From assembly GCA_027627225.1 (NCBI GenBank), contig CM051034.1, positions 11,115,761 to 11,179,760 on the forward strand: a DNA stretch of 64,000 nucleotides. The letters are read 5' to 3'. Of the stretch, positions 1-12,510 are shown one piece after another (the stretch's first letter is position 1; each line of letters starts with the position of its first letter). The notes under the pieces were generated by a model. The model was not told the origin of the DNA. It ran no database searches and saw only the letters and a list, made by a program, of their open reading frames with translations. Source of the stretch: Congeria kusceri (taxonomy: Eukaryota; Mollusca; Bivalvia; Myida; Dreissenidae). Position numbers and translations under genes: made by a program.

Positions 1-90
1 AACTTCTTTTCGCGTTGTTCACTAAGTAGTTTAACAACGTTAATTTTGTTTTTTTGTCTATAGAAAAATTATTGAGTATCATGTTAGAAT
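1..90 (-). mobile_element. Family F foldback element, copy 1, cut by window edge
   Basis: This is the 5' part of the F element read on the minus strand. The segment ends with ATGTTAGAAT (the inverse of the element's 5' terminus) and contains the GTTTAACAACG block shared with the other copies. The rest of the element lies before position 1. Confidence 0.75.
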
Positions 91-310
91 ACAACATCAA
101 CATCAATCTTTCATTTAGGCAAGACCGATATAATGAGAGTTTATCCATCGTTATAAAACATAATGTAAACGTTGAGGTTTGGTAGTGAAATAATATTTTT
201 AAAACAGATTTATTAAAACAATGACAAGGTCTCCAGTAATAGACTTTTTCAGTTTGATGCAACCAATGGTTTAAGCTTCGTCCAAGCTTAGTTCGATACA
301 GTTCCATTAA

Positions 311-890
311 AATGACCTATTCACCGACTGGCAAATTGACAATTTTTAAACCTTTTGTCACAGATTCCAAAAATAACAGTACGTTACATGCAAAGAAGCA
401 TTCTAACATGATACTTGCTACTTTTTCTAAAGACAAAGAACAAAATTATCGTTGTTAAACTACCAAATAAACAACGCAAAAAGTAGTCCCGATTCCTAGC
501 GGAGCATATGCAAAATGTATGCCCAATTGCACAAATATTTGTCAAATCATGTTAGAATCTAAATTAATTTTCGCATTATCGTTGTTTATCGGCCGATCAG
601 TAAACAACTGACGCTTGGCTATTAAATTCCTACGCATCATAACTTCCAATCGTTGTTTATTGACCGACAGACAACGATAAATCGAAAATTATTTTTTAAT
701 ATTCATTATGACACAGATCTGTATTGTTTATAACGTGCCGCCTATCAATAAACATAAATTTACATGGTTATAACGCTGTTCGCCGATATCTTTGCAAAAC
801 TACATGTATCATTAAGAGTGTTACAAATAGTGGTTAGCATGTCAGACCGGTGGTAGTAGATTCGAGCCCCCGGTAGAAATATACTTTTAT
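311..890 (+). mobile_element. Family P piggyBac-like MITE, copy 1, degenerate
   Basis: A TTAA at 307-310 precedes a degenerate left end that aligns with AGGGACCTGTTCACAGA of the better copies, followed by the shared GGCAAATTGACAATTTT block. A tRNA-like stretch (GTGGTTAGCA at about 830 and ATTCGAGCCCC at about 861) matches the core of the family. An F element is nested inside at 400-698. The right end is not identified. Confidence 0.55.
400..698 (+). mobile_element. Family F foldback element, copy 2 (HINE-like), nested in a P element
   Basis: The element starts with ATTCTAACATGATACT. The inverse repeat TCATGTTAGAAT lies about 150 bp further in, followed by a foldback built from GTTGTTTATCGGCC-type arms and ending near ATTATTTTTTAA. 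The layout matches seven other copies in the window. It has no coding capacity. Confidence 0.8.
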
Positions 891-926
891 GATTTTCTTG
901 AGACAATCATTAGACTGGTTAGTGCT

Positions 927-1185
927 GGGCTGGGATTCACAAAGCTCCTAAGGGAAATCTTAACTTAAGTTGTACTTAAGTGAAAATTTCAGATCAAATT
1001 TTCTATGTGAAATCCAGTGATTTCAGTACAAAGAAGGCTGCAATACTAAACATATTAATATTTACAAGTTGACAACATTTTAATTTTAAAAGACCTATAC
1101 ATGAAACAGCCAGAGACTTATGGAAATTTATGAATTTAACGAATTTACTTAAGTTTTCCCTAAGGAGCTTTGTGAATGAAGGCCC
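927..1185. mobile_element. Short MITE with inverted ends
   Basis: The left arm ATTCACAAAGCTCCTAAGGG (from 935) and the right arm CCCTAAGGAGCTTTGTGAAT (to 1177) are near-perfect reverse complements, with GGGC and GCCC outside them. The 259-bp unit carries no gene. A target duplication could not be fixed. Confidence 0.7.
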
Positions 1186-1329
1186 TGGTGCTATAGTTTT
1201 TGCAGGTATAGCTCGGACACATTGACCTGACACTCGTGAACTATTATTACAATAAATTGCGCACTCGAATTGAAGAATTGTTCCTATAGTTATACTCGGT
1301 TGTGTTCGTGCACGTGTTTTGTTTTAGTT

Positions 1330-1528
1330 TAAACCTATTTATTTTAGCTCGATTGCATCGAAAGCCTAAGGCTTATTGAGACACTCTCGAGTCCGTTGCC
1401 TGTGTAGAACCAGTATTTGGTGTCTTTTGGGGAGATCTTGAGTAAGCTCCCAGAGAGGGGAGCGAACCCGGAACCTCCCTATCGCTAGGCGGACACCATA
1501 TCCACCATATCCACTACGCCATCATGCA
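1330..1528 (-). mobile_element. tRNA-derived SINE
   Basis: Read on the minus strand, the unit starts with a tRNA-like promoter (GATGGCGTAGTGGATATGG as A box, GGTTCCGGGTTCG as B box). It is followed by a body containing AACGGACTCGAGAGTGTCTC and ending in CAATCGAGCTAAAATAAAT. I recognise this tail type from bivalve SINEs; the family name was not assigned. Confidence 0.7.
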
Positions 1529-1797
1529 TGTGTTTCACAAGCTTAATAATACCATAACTGCATTTTCCACTGTATTCATCGTACGGGATTTGCATTATAA
1601 ATACATGCATAACGGTCGGTGTTAGGTTAAAGTGCCTGAGCTATAAGATATTTTGAACACTTTAAAAATACGAACATATTTGAAGATGTCTCTATAATTC
1701 CTTTCGAAAGGAAAGTTCGTTTCGGGCATTGGCAACTGGCAAGTGCTCTGTAGTGTAAACTAGGGAATCCGCTAATAAAGTCATCACTACGGCGATA

Positions 1798-2080
1798 GTT
1801 TTTTGATTTCTTGGTTCTCGGATACGCCGACCCGATTTTTTTCCAAAAAGCAAATTTTTATAATGAAACCGATATCGTAAAAATGACCTTGTGAAAGGGT
1901 TTCAACCTGTTACCCGGAATGCAAAAAAAAAATTAATGTCATGGTTATCATGTAGTGATTAAGTTAATTTGTGTAATGTGATTTTTGTAAGTAAAAAAGC
2001 AATAATTTTTTTGTTTTCTTTTCCCTCCTCCAACCAGAAACTTTTCCAAAAATGTCCAAGAACCAAGAAATAAAAAAAAC
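1798..2080. mobile_element. MITE with about 24-bp inverted ends
   Basis: The left arm TTTTGATTTCTTGGTTCT (from about 1800) is matched in inverse by AGAACCAAGAAATAAAA (about 2059-2075). Secondary inner arms CCAAAAAG/CTTTTCCAAAA support a foldback structure. No coding potential is seen. Confidence 0.6.
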
Positions 2081-3180
2081 AAGGAGTTTATGAATTAGTC
2101 AATTAGTTTAAATATGGTTGGCGTTTGTGAAACCCACGTAAGATATCGAACATGTTCCTTTAATTAAGACAATTAATATAATTCATCAGATCACATTGGA
2201 CTCAATTGCTAGCATATTCAAAAACGTGAACCTTAAATTACTTAATGACTACCTGTGATAAAATTTAAACTCAGATGAAGAACGATAAAGGGGCTTTGTC
2301 TGTGCAAAGGCATCAAGTGCATAAAGTGTCAAGAATAGATAGGTAATTACAATATAAAGTTTGATAAAATTATGATTTACGTAAAATACTCGTATAACTG
2401 GAAATGCATTTACGCATTCTGATAAAATATACATAATTAAGGTCGCGTTTGTTTGGCCCTTTGGCCTTTTCGTTGTATCTATTTTGACCGAATTGTATGG
2501 GTATATTTTTCCCATGCATAGACTCGCCTGGCAGAACATAACATATGGTTATAATGCTACCAACTGTTATAATTATATTATAATTATGACTCCTACTTCA
2601 TAGGTTACATACCCCTTTGGGTTTTTGTTTAAGCATTTTCTTTTCGTTTGTGTTGTCTTCTAGAAAAAAATATTTCGTTCATTACTTATAATTAATTACT
2701 TAATTGACTTAAGACGCCTTTGCATTTCACATTTCTAAAATGTAAATATTTTTTTTGCATTTATGGAAGATAACTTCCTCGTAGATATAGTTGCCATGGG
2801 GGAAATGGGTCAAGCAGTCAAGGCATAAAACAATCACGGTGATTTTATCTACCTTTGACAAACGCCTCCCGCGCAGAGGACATCAAAGATAAGTGGAATA
2901 ATTATGAGACAAATACGGCGTTGTCCGTGATAGCGTTATCAGGTGGCGCCGTACAATAATCTTCCTGGATTGTTTTATTTTGCCTCCTCTGATCGCCACC
3001 TTCGATTGAACCCACTGGGAAATGAGAGGGATAAAAGGTGAAGGTCGTTTTACCAGTTAGACATTCGAATGTTGCTTCGTTTTAATTGAGTTTAAATAGT
3101 TTTGCTCATTACTTACAATGAATATTGTGAATGCACATTTCATATTCCTGTATTTGTATGTGGTAAATATAGTATAAACG
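2081..3180. other. Gene-free AT-rich stretch
   Basis: No exon with convincing splice sites, RNA gene or clear repeat boundary was found here. The open frame at 2249-2539 on the minus strand has no recognisable domain. Confidence 0.5.
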
Positions 3181-3740
3181 TTTATTTCATGTTATGCGGT
3201 GAATGAGTGGGGAATACCAGTGAATGATAACCCCATCAATTCACTCTAGGTCGAGTGAAATGATAACGTTTGATCATTTCACTCTTGGTTATATGAAACT
3301 ACTTTTAACTTGGTTTGAAGGTTCATTTTTTGAAAGTATGTGAATACCCTAATCGTCAGTGTAAACATCGGCCTTTTTAAACAACAGAAAACACATAATA
3401 AAATTAAATACAAATATAATTAAGCGACAACGACGCAGTTAGAGTGGCACTAATTTCCCACTACAACAGTAATCGACAATTTTGGAATCATAATGACGTC
3501 ATATTTATGACGTCATAATACACGAAACTTGTGACCCTTCAGCATATATCGCGCATTTTTTTTATTTATCGTTCAAAAGCATGAAATAAAAAGAAAATTA
3601 GTTTAATACAGTGTAAAATCGTATTTTATATCATTCGTGGTAATAGAAACTAGATATGTTCACGAGTGGCGCAGATTGTTTCTATGACCACTCATTAAAT
3701 AAAATACGATCTAACACTGCATTAAACAAATATCCTCCAT
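3181..3740 (+). repeat. Family B dispersed repeat, copy 1
   Basis: About 560 bp align almost continuously with 14334-14906: both share GCGGTGAATGA, the CACTCTAGGTCGAGTGAAAT palindrome, ATCGTCAGTGTAAACATCGG and a TGACGTCATATTTATGACGT block. The 3' end holds a foldback (about 3611-3719) whose centre has lost bases relative to copy 2. Confidence 0.8.
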
Positions 3741-3900
3741 ATCATAATTGGCACAACTACAATTGTTATATGTATTCCCGCCATTTTACGTTACATCATC
3801 TTTCATTGGACGTAACGTCCTCTACTTTTTGTTTATTATCTTGAAAAAAGCGTAAGCCGAAACGTTGATAAAAGTTCTTAAATGAATAAATGTGTTTTGT
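3741..3900 (+). repeat. Possible Penelope-like or hammerhead-type tail
   Basis: GCGTAAGCCGAAACGTTGAT at about 3849 resembles the '...GAAACGTT' motif found near the ends of Penelope-like retroelements and in their hammerhead ribozymes. No reverse transcriptase is nearby and the full CUGAUGA core was not found, so this is a weak assignment. Confidence 0.25.
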
Positions 3901-5517
3901 TGATTAAAACCTTACTTACAAAAGAAAACATATCACCAACCCGATACTGAGTTCTTCAAAATCAAATGTATCTATAACCTGTCAATTATTCATTATCCTG
4001 TCTATTAGCGCTGACTTGTCGTTACACGAGAAACGTCTAAAGTAATGGTTTACACTTCGTAAGGTGTTAATATTTCTACCTGTTTGTGTTAGTTTTTAAT
4101 ACATAACATATTGATGCCATGCTAAACTTACTGACACTGCTAATAAAATTCCATTATTTGGTGAAGTTAATGTCAACGGAAATTTTTATTAATTCGTTGT
4201 ATGAAATTCATTGTATGACGTAATGTAGTAGGTTGCTTGTTGAGTTCGTATTATTTATATGGTAATCATGTTGTTGAAAAAACTGATGCTTACCTTTTAA
4301 CCAGTATATGCTCTCCCGGCGTTAGTCTATTGTTGACATGTTTAAGCCACCAAAAGACCGTAATTTATTAAAATTCCTTAATTGGTAATATTGATGCTAA
4401 ATCATACCTACGTTACCTATTTTACCTGATATAACCTAATTTCTTTCGCACGTGTTTAACATTGTGTTTTTATAGAATTGTAGTGCATACGCATCGGATC
4501 AGTGAAATCATTAAATTTCACTGTGATTATGAAAGGAAATCCTTCATCGTACTTCCTTATGAATTGATTGGATAAGAGCCAAAGGTAATGGAAAGTCGTT
4601 CGATTTTTTCTCCGGCTTACACTTACCAGAAGTTATAACGCTCCAAATTAAAGTAAATTGAACTTGTATTTTCTGCATGTGTTTATACCAAAATATTGGA
4701 AAAAAATACGAATTTCGTGTTTACCATGGCGCAGCTGAAATTCCTATAAACAAGTGTTTGTCACAGTATGTGACTGCAGTCCCTTACCGGTGGCTTGTTA
4801 CAGGAAAACGTTATGATGTACAGACAGACCAACCGACAACTGCAAAACAATATGCCGCCTTTTCTTTGAGGGGGGTGAAGGAGTAGGGGAGAGAGGGCAT
4901 ATTTTTGTGCATTATTATGAGTTCAGATAAACATATTAATTTACATGTATTAACGATGGATAGTTATGACGTATGAAAAGGAGAGAATAAATGCAATAAT
5001 GTATAGAATGAAATTTACATTTCCATATTTATTACAAGTAGATCTATAGAACAAAATTAAGGAGTAAAAAATACACCCATAGGAATCATCTCATGATGCT
5101 TCTGTCAAGTAATTTCAAAACCCATCCAGAAATTTTATTTCAGTCTTTTGTCGTTACCATTATTTTCCAAATTTATTACCGCAGATATCACTTTGCATTT
5201 AATTGACGGAATGCAACAACATTGGCTATTATATAATATAAACAGTTTCATATTTGAAGTGCTTTGAAGTTGTATTTTGTAAATACAAATGTGAAATACA
5301 ACGTGTACTGCTTGAAACTCTCGGAATTGTAATTTGCAGGCTGAAGCTCATACAAACTGAATAAAATTCCAATTAATCAAAATACAGAAGTTGGTGGACG
5401 AAAATTCGCCGTCTTTTCATGTAGTAAATATTGCAAATGCAAGTAGAACGTTCAACTTCAAACAAATGCTCGAATATTCACCGTCCTTCGATTTGTCATG
5501 TGGCAGACATGCAGATT
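3901..5517. other. Gene-free stretch downstream of the GPCR
   Basis: This lies 3' of the minus-strand GPCR and may hold its 3' UTR; an inverse AATAAA is present at 5168-5173, about 345 nt past the stop. Otherwise nothing convincing is seen. The short frame at 4677-4886 has no domain I know. Confidence 0.4.
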
Positions 5518-5757
5518 CTATAAGCATTCATTTGTCTGAAAGGCTGAAGGCGGGGCGCTGTTCAACGCTTTAACGACATTCGAACGGAAAATGGGAAATA
5601 TACTAAGTAGAAGTCGTTTCAAACGTTCACGCACTTTCTGACGTAGGAGACCGTACAGAAAAGGATTAACGCATGTGCTGCAGAGAACGATTCGTTGACA
5701 CGTGAAATCGGCGATCACCAAAGTACCGAAATGTAATACGTTACAGAGTTGCCGGAC
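5518..5757 (-). CDS. GPCR exon 2: end of TM6, TM7 and C-tail
   Basis: Begins GTC CGG CAA after the AG acceptor and encodes VRQLCNVLHFGTLV, then TM7 with NPFLYGLLRQKVRERL, then a short tail ending NECL-stop. The NPxxY motif and the amphipathic basic helix 8 identify it. Splicing in phase 0 to exon 1 leaves no gap in the 7TM layout. Confidence 0.87.
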   Translation of the reverse strand, partial: VRQLCNVLHFGTLVIADFTCQRIVLCSTCVNPFLYGLLRQKVRERLKRLLLSIFPIFRSNVVKALNSAPPSAFQTNECL

Positions 5758-8700
5758 CTGAAATGAAAAAATAGGTTCAACCTTATTATAAGACTCATAT
5801 ACAATAATAAGTCGACATATTTAACCTAAAACCGAACTTTTTGCATAAATATACATGTGTTAGAAAGCGATTTTGAAGACAATGTCAGTTTCTAATTTTA
5901 ATTTTCTTATAAAAATCACACCAGCTAGACACAATACAAGTATTCATGTTGCGTTTTGCCACACAGTCAGTAATTTTATACCTAACCGTCTGTTAAATGT
6001 CTTTATTCAAAGTTATTTCCTTTTTACATTTATCTGCGCAATGCAGATTTTAAAAAAAAAACGTTAAAATGAACAGGTATAAATTCCCTACGACATTCAA
6101 AGTGCTCTTAAATGTTCTTTATGTGTCTGACCTTCACGTACAACATCAATATCCCAACAACAAGCTGTTTGTACCATTTAGTCCCTATGGAGATACCGAG
6201 GGAAGTTGACAACTTTGGGACGTCATCAATAGTAATGTCATAGAAAAATCTAACGAGAGTGAACTAGAAACTATTGAATGTCGTTTTCAATTTCGAAACG
6301 TGTTGTTAGCATGATTCTGTGCCAAAAAAAAAAAAAAAAAAATTCGGCGAAACAATCTGAACAGAAGTTCATTTAATGTATGTCTTAAATGCTTCTAAAG
6401 TAGATGCAACACACCATTTGGGCAACTGATATTGCTAAACAGTCATTAATAAACTGGATTGTAAGTTTTTGACTTGAAATGTTCACTATATGCCAACATG
6501 TATGATGTTTATGGATTCTTGTTAGAAAGCCAGAACGTTTCTGTGCATGGTGACAATCACATCCAGTAGTGGGGGAATAATTTAAAGCCACAGGTAAAAC
6601 AGAAGCCTTTCAATTAGACATAGATAAATAATTTGATGTTTATAACTTGCATTGCTAGGGAAGGGCATTAACTATTTATGGGAGATATCGATTGCATTCA
6701 CTTTCATATTTTTGTATGAGGAAACATTAAAATAAACTGTTAAGGCCAACATTTTTTAATGTTTTGTTTTATGGGAACTTTTTTTAAATTGAGTCGGGGG
6801 AGTAATAAAAATAAAAATAAAATCACTGTTTTACAGATAACGACAAAAAATATACATTATAATTTTAAAGAGGAGATTTTTTATATTGAGTCGGGGGGAG
6901 TAATAAAAATTAAAATAAAATCACTTTTTTTACAGCAAACGACAACAAATATACATTATAATTTAAAAGAGGAGATTTTTTCAAACTGACGACATTTTAA
7001 TTAGTCAAGGCTAAAAACAAGCCCTGTAAAGACATGCTAGTTTAAAAATTAATTAATTAGTTTGAAACTCTTCAAATAATGTATTTAAACAGATACAATA
7101 ACTACTTCATACTTTTCCAAACATTTATATATCCTTGTTACTAGTACATGTGCTACAAATATAATACCAAGTCGGCGGGGACATTATAAATAAAATTCAC
7201 AATGGTTACTTTTATTTTTATTCGTTTTTGTTGAAAATTAGGGTAGGGATTCCCGTAAAACAACATATAAACAAGAGGGCCATGATAGCCTAAAGCGCTC
7301 ACCTGAGTACTGGCAACAACAGAGATCAGCTAAATGTCATCACCTACAAATTGACCTAAATCAGACAACCTGATCTGGCAATTCGACAGGAGCAATACAG
7401 ATGCCTGTCCGGCCGTCTTCTGTAGCTAACCTGGCAATATACAGCCGATATACAGTCTCATGCCTGCCCGGCCTACTTCTGTTACTTACCTAGCAATTAA
7501 ATTGCGCAATACAAATGCATTTACGGTCGAAACTGTTGGGACCGAGATGAACCACAAGCAAATGATGATATGTTTACCATGCACAATCACACTTTCATTA
7601 AACAGAGGTTGACATCCAATCTTTGCAATGGCACATTCTTTAGGTCAAAACATCCGGCTAAATTCCATGTACTGTGCTTTATTCTTATTTCAACAGAACA
7701 ATAATTAAAACAGTCACAAAAGACAGCAATACAAGACAACTGTCAGCATTATGTATATCATCGATTAGGACTATTCAATCAAACAGACCATTGTACTTGA
7801 TGTATTTCCATTTTATTTGTATTTCAGGTCTTGTAAATAATATTAAGCTCACTGGGTAACAGCTCAAATACCAAAACTAATTAATCGTCTGCTGTCATCC
7901 CAAATGAAAAATGAAGTCTCTATCCTGAACATAGTCAATTTGTGCTTCTTTTTCACAAACAAATGGGCAAATAACTTTGTTCTTTATAACCTAATCAGCG
8001 CAAAACCTATGTTTATTATGAGATCTAATGGTCATACACAAGCTGACTAATAAACGCAAAACCTTGGTTTATTATGAGATCTTATGGTCATACACAAGCT
8101 GTGCAAGTATTAGATGAAAAATGAAGTTTCTATGTCAAGGGGCAATAACTCTGGTGTTTGTAGCCCAATTTAGGCCATTTTATTGATTATTTTGAAATAT
8201 TCAGTTCATGCACATGCTGTGCAAGTTTGGTCAATTCAGAGGAAAAATGAAGTTTGTATGTTGCACAAAATCCAGTTTGCAGATTTTCTCATGAAAAAGG
8301 GGCAATAACTCTGGTGACGACCCAGGACAGTCCCCCTATACCAATAGCTCATCGAGCATGAAGTGCTCAGGTGAGATGAAATGTAATGAAAGTGATGCAC
8401 GGGAAGTCACTTTTATTTTGTTGAACTATAAAAAGAGTCCCCAAACTACAAGCCCTTACTTATATATACCATACAAGCAGATACTAGCAAGTAGCATGGT
8501 GCACTTTAAATAGTGTAGAAATATTTCACAATTAAGGAGAAAATGTAAAACTGTGTAGAAGTATTTTTCAATTAAGGAGAAATAATAAATCAGCTTCAAA
8601 AATCATGTAAGATAATTACTTGAGTTTCCAAAATCCCAATTCAAATGTAAAAGTCGGTCCAAAAGTTACATGATTAAATGATACTGAATAAGTTACAAAC

Positions 8701-11696
8701 TAAACAGTCGAAACACTACAGAAAATAATTAACCCTTTCAGGCACTAGATCACATGATCTAAATCCTATATTCTGAATGCTTGTTTATAACATGAATTCT
8801 AGCTATTGATTGTTGTTTACATCGTTTTCCTGACTGGATGCCAAGACAGACAGTGGAAAATTTTATTGCTGCACACATAGCCAAAATATAGGTCAGCAGC
8901 AGGCTATCAATGGTTACTATGCGTAATGGTGCTAATCTAAAATAGACGTATCATGTTGACTCAGAGTGATGTATTGATTTTACTGATAAGCAGACTCCTC
9001 TATCTGGGTTATATCTGTGACTGAGCTACAAAGGGGAATAACACATTTCTGGCAATTATCTTCCTGATACTTCATTTACCTCCCATTGCCAGGTGAGTTA
9101 TTCAGGAATAGATGTATTTTGGGCCAAAAAGGGGACAATAACTCTGGTGTTCCTGGTCCGATCGGGCCCATTATCGAATCTTTCCAAGATTTTATAGTCA
9201 TACACAAACTGTGTAAGTTTGGTCAAGATTGAATAAAAAATGTAGTCTTTATCGCGATAACGGGTCAAATTGTTGACGGCATACGGACAACGGACGACAG
9301 ACGACGGACGACGCCGGAGAGGTCCCCTATACCAATAGCTCACCGAGCACTTTCTGCTCAGGTGAGCTAAAAAATGTTGGCCTTGACGAAGGTGCCTCAA
9401 ATCGGGTGCTGCCATTGTCAGTTCTTGCATTATAATTTAACTAGAATACGTATCTACAACAAGGCACTTTTTAGCATATGTTTTAATAAAATTATAAAAG
9501 ACCTAGAATATTATCTACTACTGTGGAATCATTTTAATTCACGGTGTCTAAATTTCGCGCAATCTTGCAAAACGACTTATTCGATCAGTTTTAAATTCGC
9601 GCCTTTTTTATTTTTATGTATATATATTTCGGCGTAGCTGTTTAACCCAACTTTTGACCTTTCTTATTATCCAATCAAATGTTATGAAAATGTCCCGCGA
9701 GTAGTCCCGAATGAATAAATACTATTATTGCATCGGTTTATTTGAAAATATTCGCACTACACTTGTCAAACAAGAAGAGGTGAAACAGGTCATTTTGCAA
9801 CGATGTAAATCAATACAACTTTCGAGTGCCCCTTTTGTATTTGTACGCTATAAATAGCCACATGAACGGCCTATATGTTGCTGTGTCATATTGACCTCAT
9901 ACTCTCGAATGCATTTATCCTGGATTTCAAGATCAGTTCCCGGTTAGTCTTTGTATCGTCCCTTGAAATTCAGAACGGGCTATCAGCATTCTATGCACAT
10001 TATGCTGATGACACTCTCTGGCTTTCAAGGGACGATATGCAATGGAAACTCGACACAATTATCATTATCGGCATATTCTGTACAACACAACGCGATATCT
10101 AGCCGGCCATAAATATTTTAATACTTAGAACATCTGAATGTGTATGCATACTTCGGAAAGAAATGTATGAGTTAATAAAATACCCGCAATGCCACTTTGC
10201 CGTATATTTGTTCCGATGCATGTATCTATGTATTTATTTCTATACCGTCTACTCATTTTTTTTTCTCACTCTGTTTCACTTATATATTCTTGTAATCCTT
10301 GAAAAGCAGAAGACCAGACATATTTATTTTATTGTTGCAAAAAACAACAACAACAAACTAACGTCAGATATATAATGTTATAATGAGTATAGTATGATTT
10401 AGTATGTGAGCATATTGAGCCGTTCGAACCTAATCCAGTGTGCGACGGATAAGTCAATAAAAGCACAATCAAGTTACATATTTGTCAGTTTTAAATTTAT
10501 TTATGTAGAAAGTTCAATTATCATTCCTTATTTTCAAAATTGCCATAGACGCCGATCATCTTTTTCTAAAGATATTTTTTGTCAATAATCATACAAAAAG
10601 AAAATTAACTCGGGTCTTAAAATCGCGCTTTAATAGGACCGCAAAATACGCGAAAATTATACCACCGTGAAATAAAACGACTTTACAGTATATACTACTT
10701 ATTTATACAGTCACCCTTTAAATAATTTAAAAATAACAATTTGTAACTGTTTATGAAATATTTAAAGGCTGTTATAAATGTACAATCAAAGAATGACTCG
10801 TTATTAACTAGACGGGAACTTACACATTGTGGTGTCCTTAAAACAATAACGACCACATTGATCGCTATCATCAAGTTGGAGAATTCGGATCCAGGGGGTA
10901 CCAAGCGATTACAACCAGAAGCGGTCCCGCTACCACACGGCCTGCATTCCTCCAGCCGCTTGTTCATCCTATTGAGGCCTCGGATGACCCCAGTGTTACA
11001 TAGGAGCAGCGTTGAATTTAGTAAAACGTTTTGCACAAACTGGAATATATTGTATACATCCATGTAGTTGTTTACTTTCACGGCGTTCACATCCAGTTTG
11101 TATTCAAACTCGAACGCTATGAGTTTGTTGTGACAAGATACGGTTCCCTGAACTGTTCCAGTATTTGGAAATGATGCCTTGATAAAATATACGCTGAAAT
11201 ACGTGGCCAGGGAACCAAACGTCCAAGAATAAATAAGCAGTAAGACACCTATAATGACGAATATTCTATTTGTGCAGTTTCTGGTGTAGAAAAACGGCGC
11301 CTGTATGGCAATCACCCGCTCAATGCCCATCAGAACCGAAGTCAACTGGGACAGCAGTATTAACACCTTCACCGTAAAGAAACAAAGCACATGGAAACCA
11401 AGACACAAACCTTCGGGACAAGGAGATATCCCGAGTATTACCAATCTTGGCAAGATGCCAAATATGGATCCTATGAGGTCTATACATGACAACGACACTA
11501 TCATGGCCTTCGGTAGCGATATGGTCCTCCGCCGTAACCATAATCGTATTTCTATTGCCAACACAGTAGTGTTCGAGATGCAAGAGACGACGAAAATCAA
11601 GGACATGATGATGATGTCGGCAGTGACTAGCGACTGGAATGATTGCACAAATTTCGCCTCACTTTCAACGAAGTCCGCTGACGCATTGAGAACCAT
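5518..11696 (-). CDS. Class A (rhodopsin-like) GPCR, two coding exons
   Basis: A G-protein-coupled receptor of the plasma membrane; the ligand is unknown. Coding exons are 11696-10824 (291 codons) and 5757-5518 (79 codons plus stop), giving a predicted 370 aa. The donor GTAAGT (10823-10818) and the acceptor after a T-rich tract (TTTTTTCATTTCAG) join in phase 0, turning TM6 (...VLRTPQC) into VRQLCNVLHFG... and TM7. Visible hallmarks are Asn in TM1 (CISNTTVL), Asp in TM2 (SCIDLIGS), GIERV at the end of TM3 in place of DRY, Trp in TM4 (YSWTF), a Cys pair between TM3 and loop 2, NPFLY in TM7 and a basic helix 8. The start is the ATG at 11696, upstream of an NAS glycosylation site. The run after TM3 (ERVIAIQAPFFY) recalls prostanoid-type receptors, but TM7 has NPxxY instead of their usual DPWVY-like motif, so the subfamily is open. 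The 5-kb intron is filled with repeats. Confidence 0.88.
6325..6342 (+). repeat. Poly-A tract in GPCR intron
   Basis: An uninterrupted run of about 18 A. It may mark the tail of an old retroposed element, though no body was identified. Confidence 0.7.
6785..6980 (+). repeat. Tandem duplication, two 97-bp units
   Basis: GAGTCGGGGG at 6791 and again at 6888 begin units that share the AATAAAATCACT and ATATACATTATAATTT blocks and end in AGAGGAGATTTTTT. The units differ at only a few bases, so the duplication is fairly recent. Confidence 0.85.
7272..8375 (+). mobile_element. Dispersed bivalve-type repeat with inverted ends
   Basis: The unit opens with AAGAGGGCCATGATAGCC and GCGCTCACCTGAG and closes with AAGTGCTCAGGTGAG, so the termini are inverted. 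Internal lines such as GGGGCAATAACTCTGGTG occur repeatedly. I know this architecture as very abundant in bivalve genomes. A sub-block (about 7996-8100) is internally duplicated. Confidence 0.7.
9106..9367 (+). mobile_element. Second, shorter copy of the CTCAGGTGAG repeat
   Basis: Shares GGACAATAACTCTGGTGTTC, the GACGGACGACGCCGG stretch, CTATACCAATAGCTCACCGA and the closing GCTCAGGTGAGCT with 7272-8375. It is truncated on its left side. Confidence 0.65.
9955..10040. repeat. 15-bp inverted repeat
   Basis: TATCGTCCCTTGAAA (about 9955) and TTTCAAGGGACGATA (about 10024) are exact reverse complements about 55 bp apart. They sit in the GPCR intron and could form a stem-loop. Confidence 0.6.
10824..11696 (-). 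CDS. GPCR exon 1: N-terminus to TM6
   Basis: Encodes the extracellular N-terminus, TM1-TM5 and most of TM6. The open frame continues past the splice site into intron sequence (VSSRLVNNES...), which is not receptor-like; the GTAAGT at the point where homology ends defines the exon boundary. Confidence 0.88.
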
Positions 11697-12510
11697 TTCC
11701 AATGGTGTTTTCCCTTCAAGCGTTCAAAACCTTAACTATCATGTGTTTGTTCTTTGCAAAATCATTCATTCTCAGAAATGTACCAATATTTTCTCCGCAG
11801 TTATCTAATCTGGTTTGTAATATGTTGCTTTCAGATTATTCAGAGTTTATTCCAATTCGTTTTAATCAATTTATAATTTATAATTGATAGTGACCATTCA
11901 TTCTCCAAGCGTCTTCTTCAAACTTTTGTTTAAATATTAATTTAAAACCATGCAGAAAACTAACACTTTCATTGTTTCTGATCAAACCAACAACAAATTT
12001 TGTGCAATCGTTTCAGTCGTCCATGCAATTTTACGTTAAAACTTTACTGGATTCACGTTTAATTCCACACACACGTGACGTGTCATATGTTTTTATACCG
12101 TTTTAGCATCTGAGTTATTTTGCACAACAGTGAAGCACGTTTCTACATTCGTTAATCGTCGTATATTTTACGCCGTTCACTAATTGCCATTTAACACTCG
12201 AGACGAAATGTTTTGCTGTCCTCGGTGTCTCAGATGATGGAATACGGACTTCTTAGATTGGTCCCTAGCGGATCAAACGCTTCAGCTCGTGATGGATATT
12301 TTAGCAGCGGCAACTGCTGGTCATGTGATGGCTTCCATAATAGCTGGAATATAAATATTTCATATACCGGTAATATATATTTTAGCAGCTAATATGTGTT
12401 TTTCGTTTATAAAATATTCTTAGATTTTCTAATTTGAAAAAGTATCATAAACAATGCAGCTATTAACACACATTGTTGGATTCCTGTAAAATAAGAAACC
12501 GCTAATGTTT
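11697..12510. other. Region upstream of the GPCR
   Basis: Holds the presumed promoter and 5' UTR of the minus-strand GPCR. No clear TATA box or other exon was recognised. Open frames here on the plus strand are antisense shadows of exon 1. Confidence 0.4.

Larger units (their letters stand above)
6742..9384. repeat. Segment bounded by 17-bp perfect inverted repeats
   Basis: AAGGCCAACATTTTTTA at 6742-6758 recurs as its exact reverse complement at 9368-9384. The 2.6 kb between them, all within the GPCR intron, contains a 97-bp tandem duplication and two related dispersed repeats. It could be the remains of a composite non-autonomous transposon; no matching target duplication is visible. Confidence 0.45.

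Noticed and set aside
9875..10102. YADDT motif resembling a reverse transcriptase active site
   Set aside because: The frame is only about 75 codons, no other RT block is nearby, and the sequence overlaps a 15-bp inverted repeat, so the match is probably coincidental.
11305..11808. 167-codon plus-strand frame
   Set aside because: Antisense to the well-supported GPCR exon 1, with no domain.
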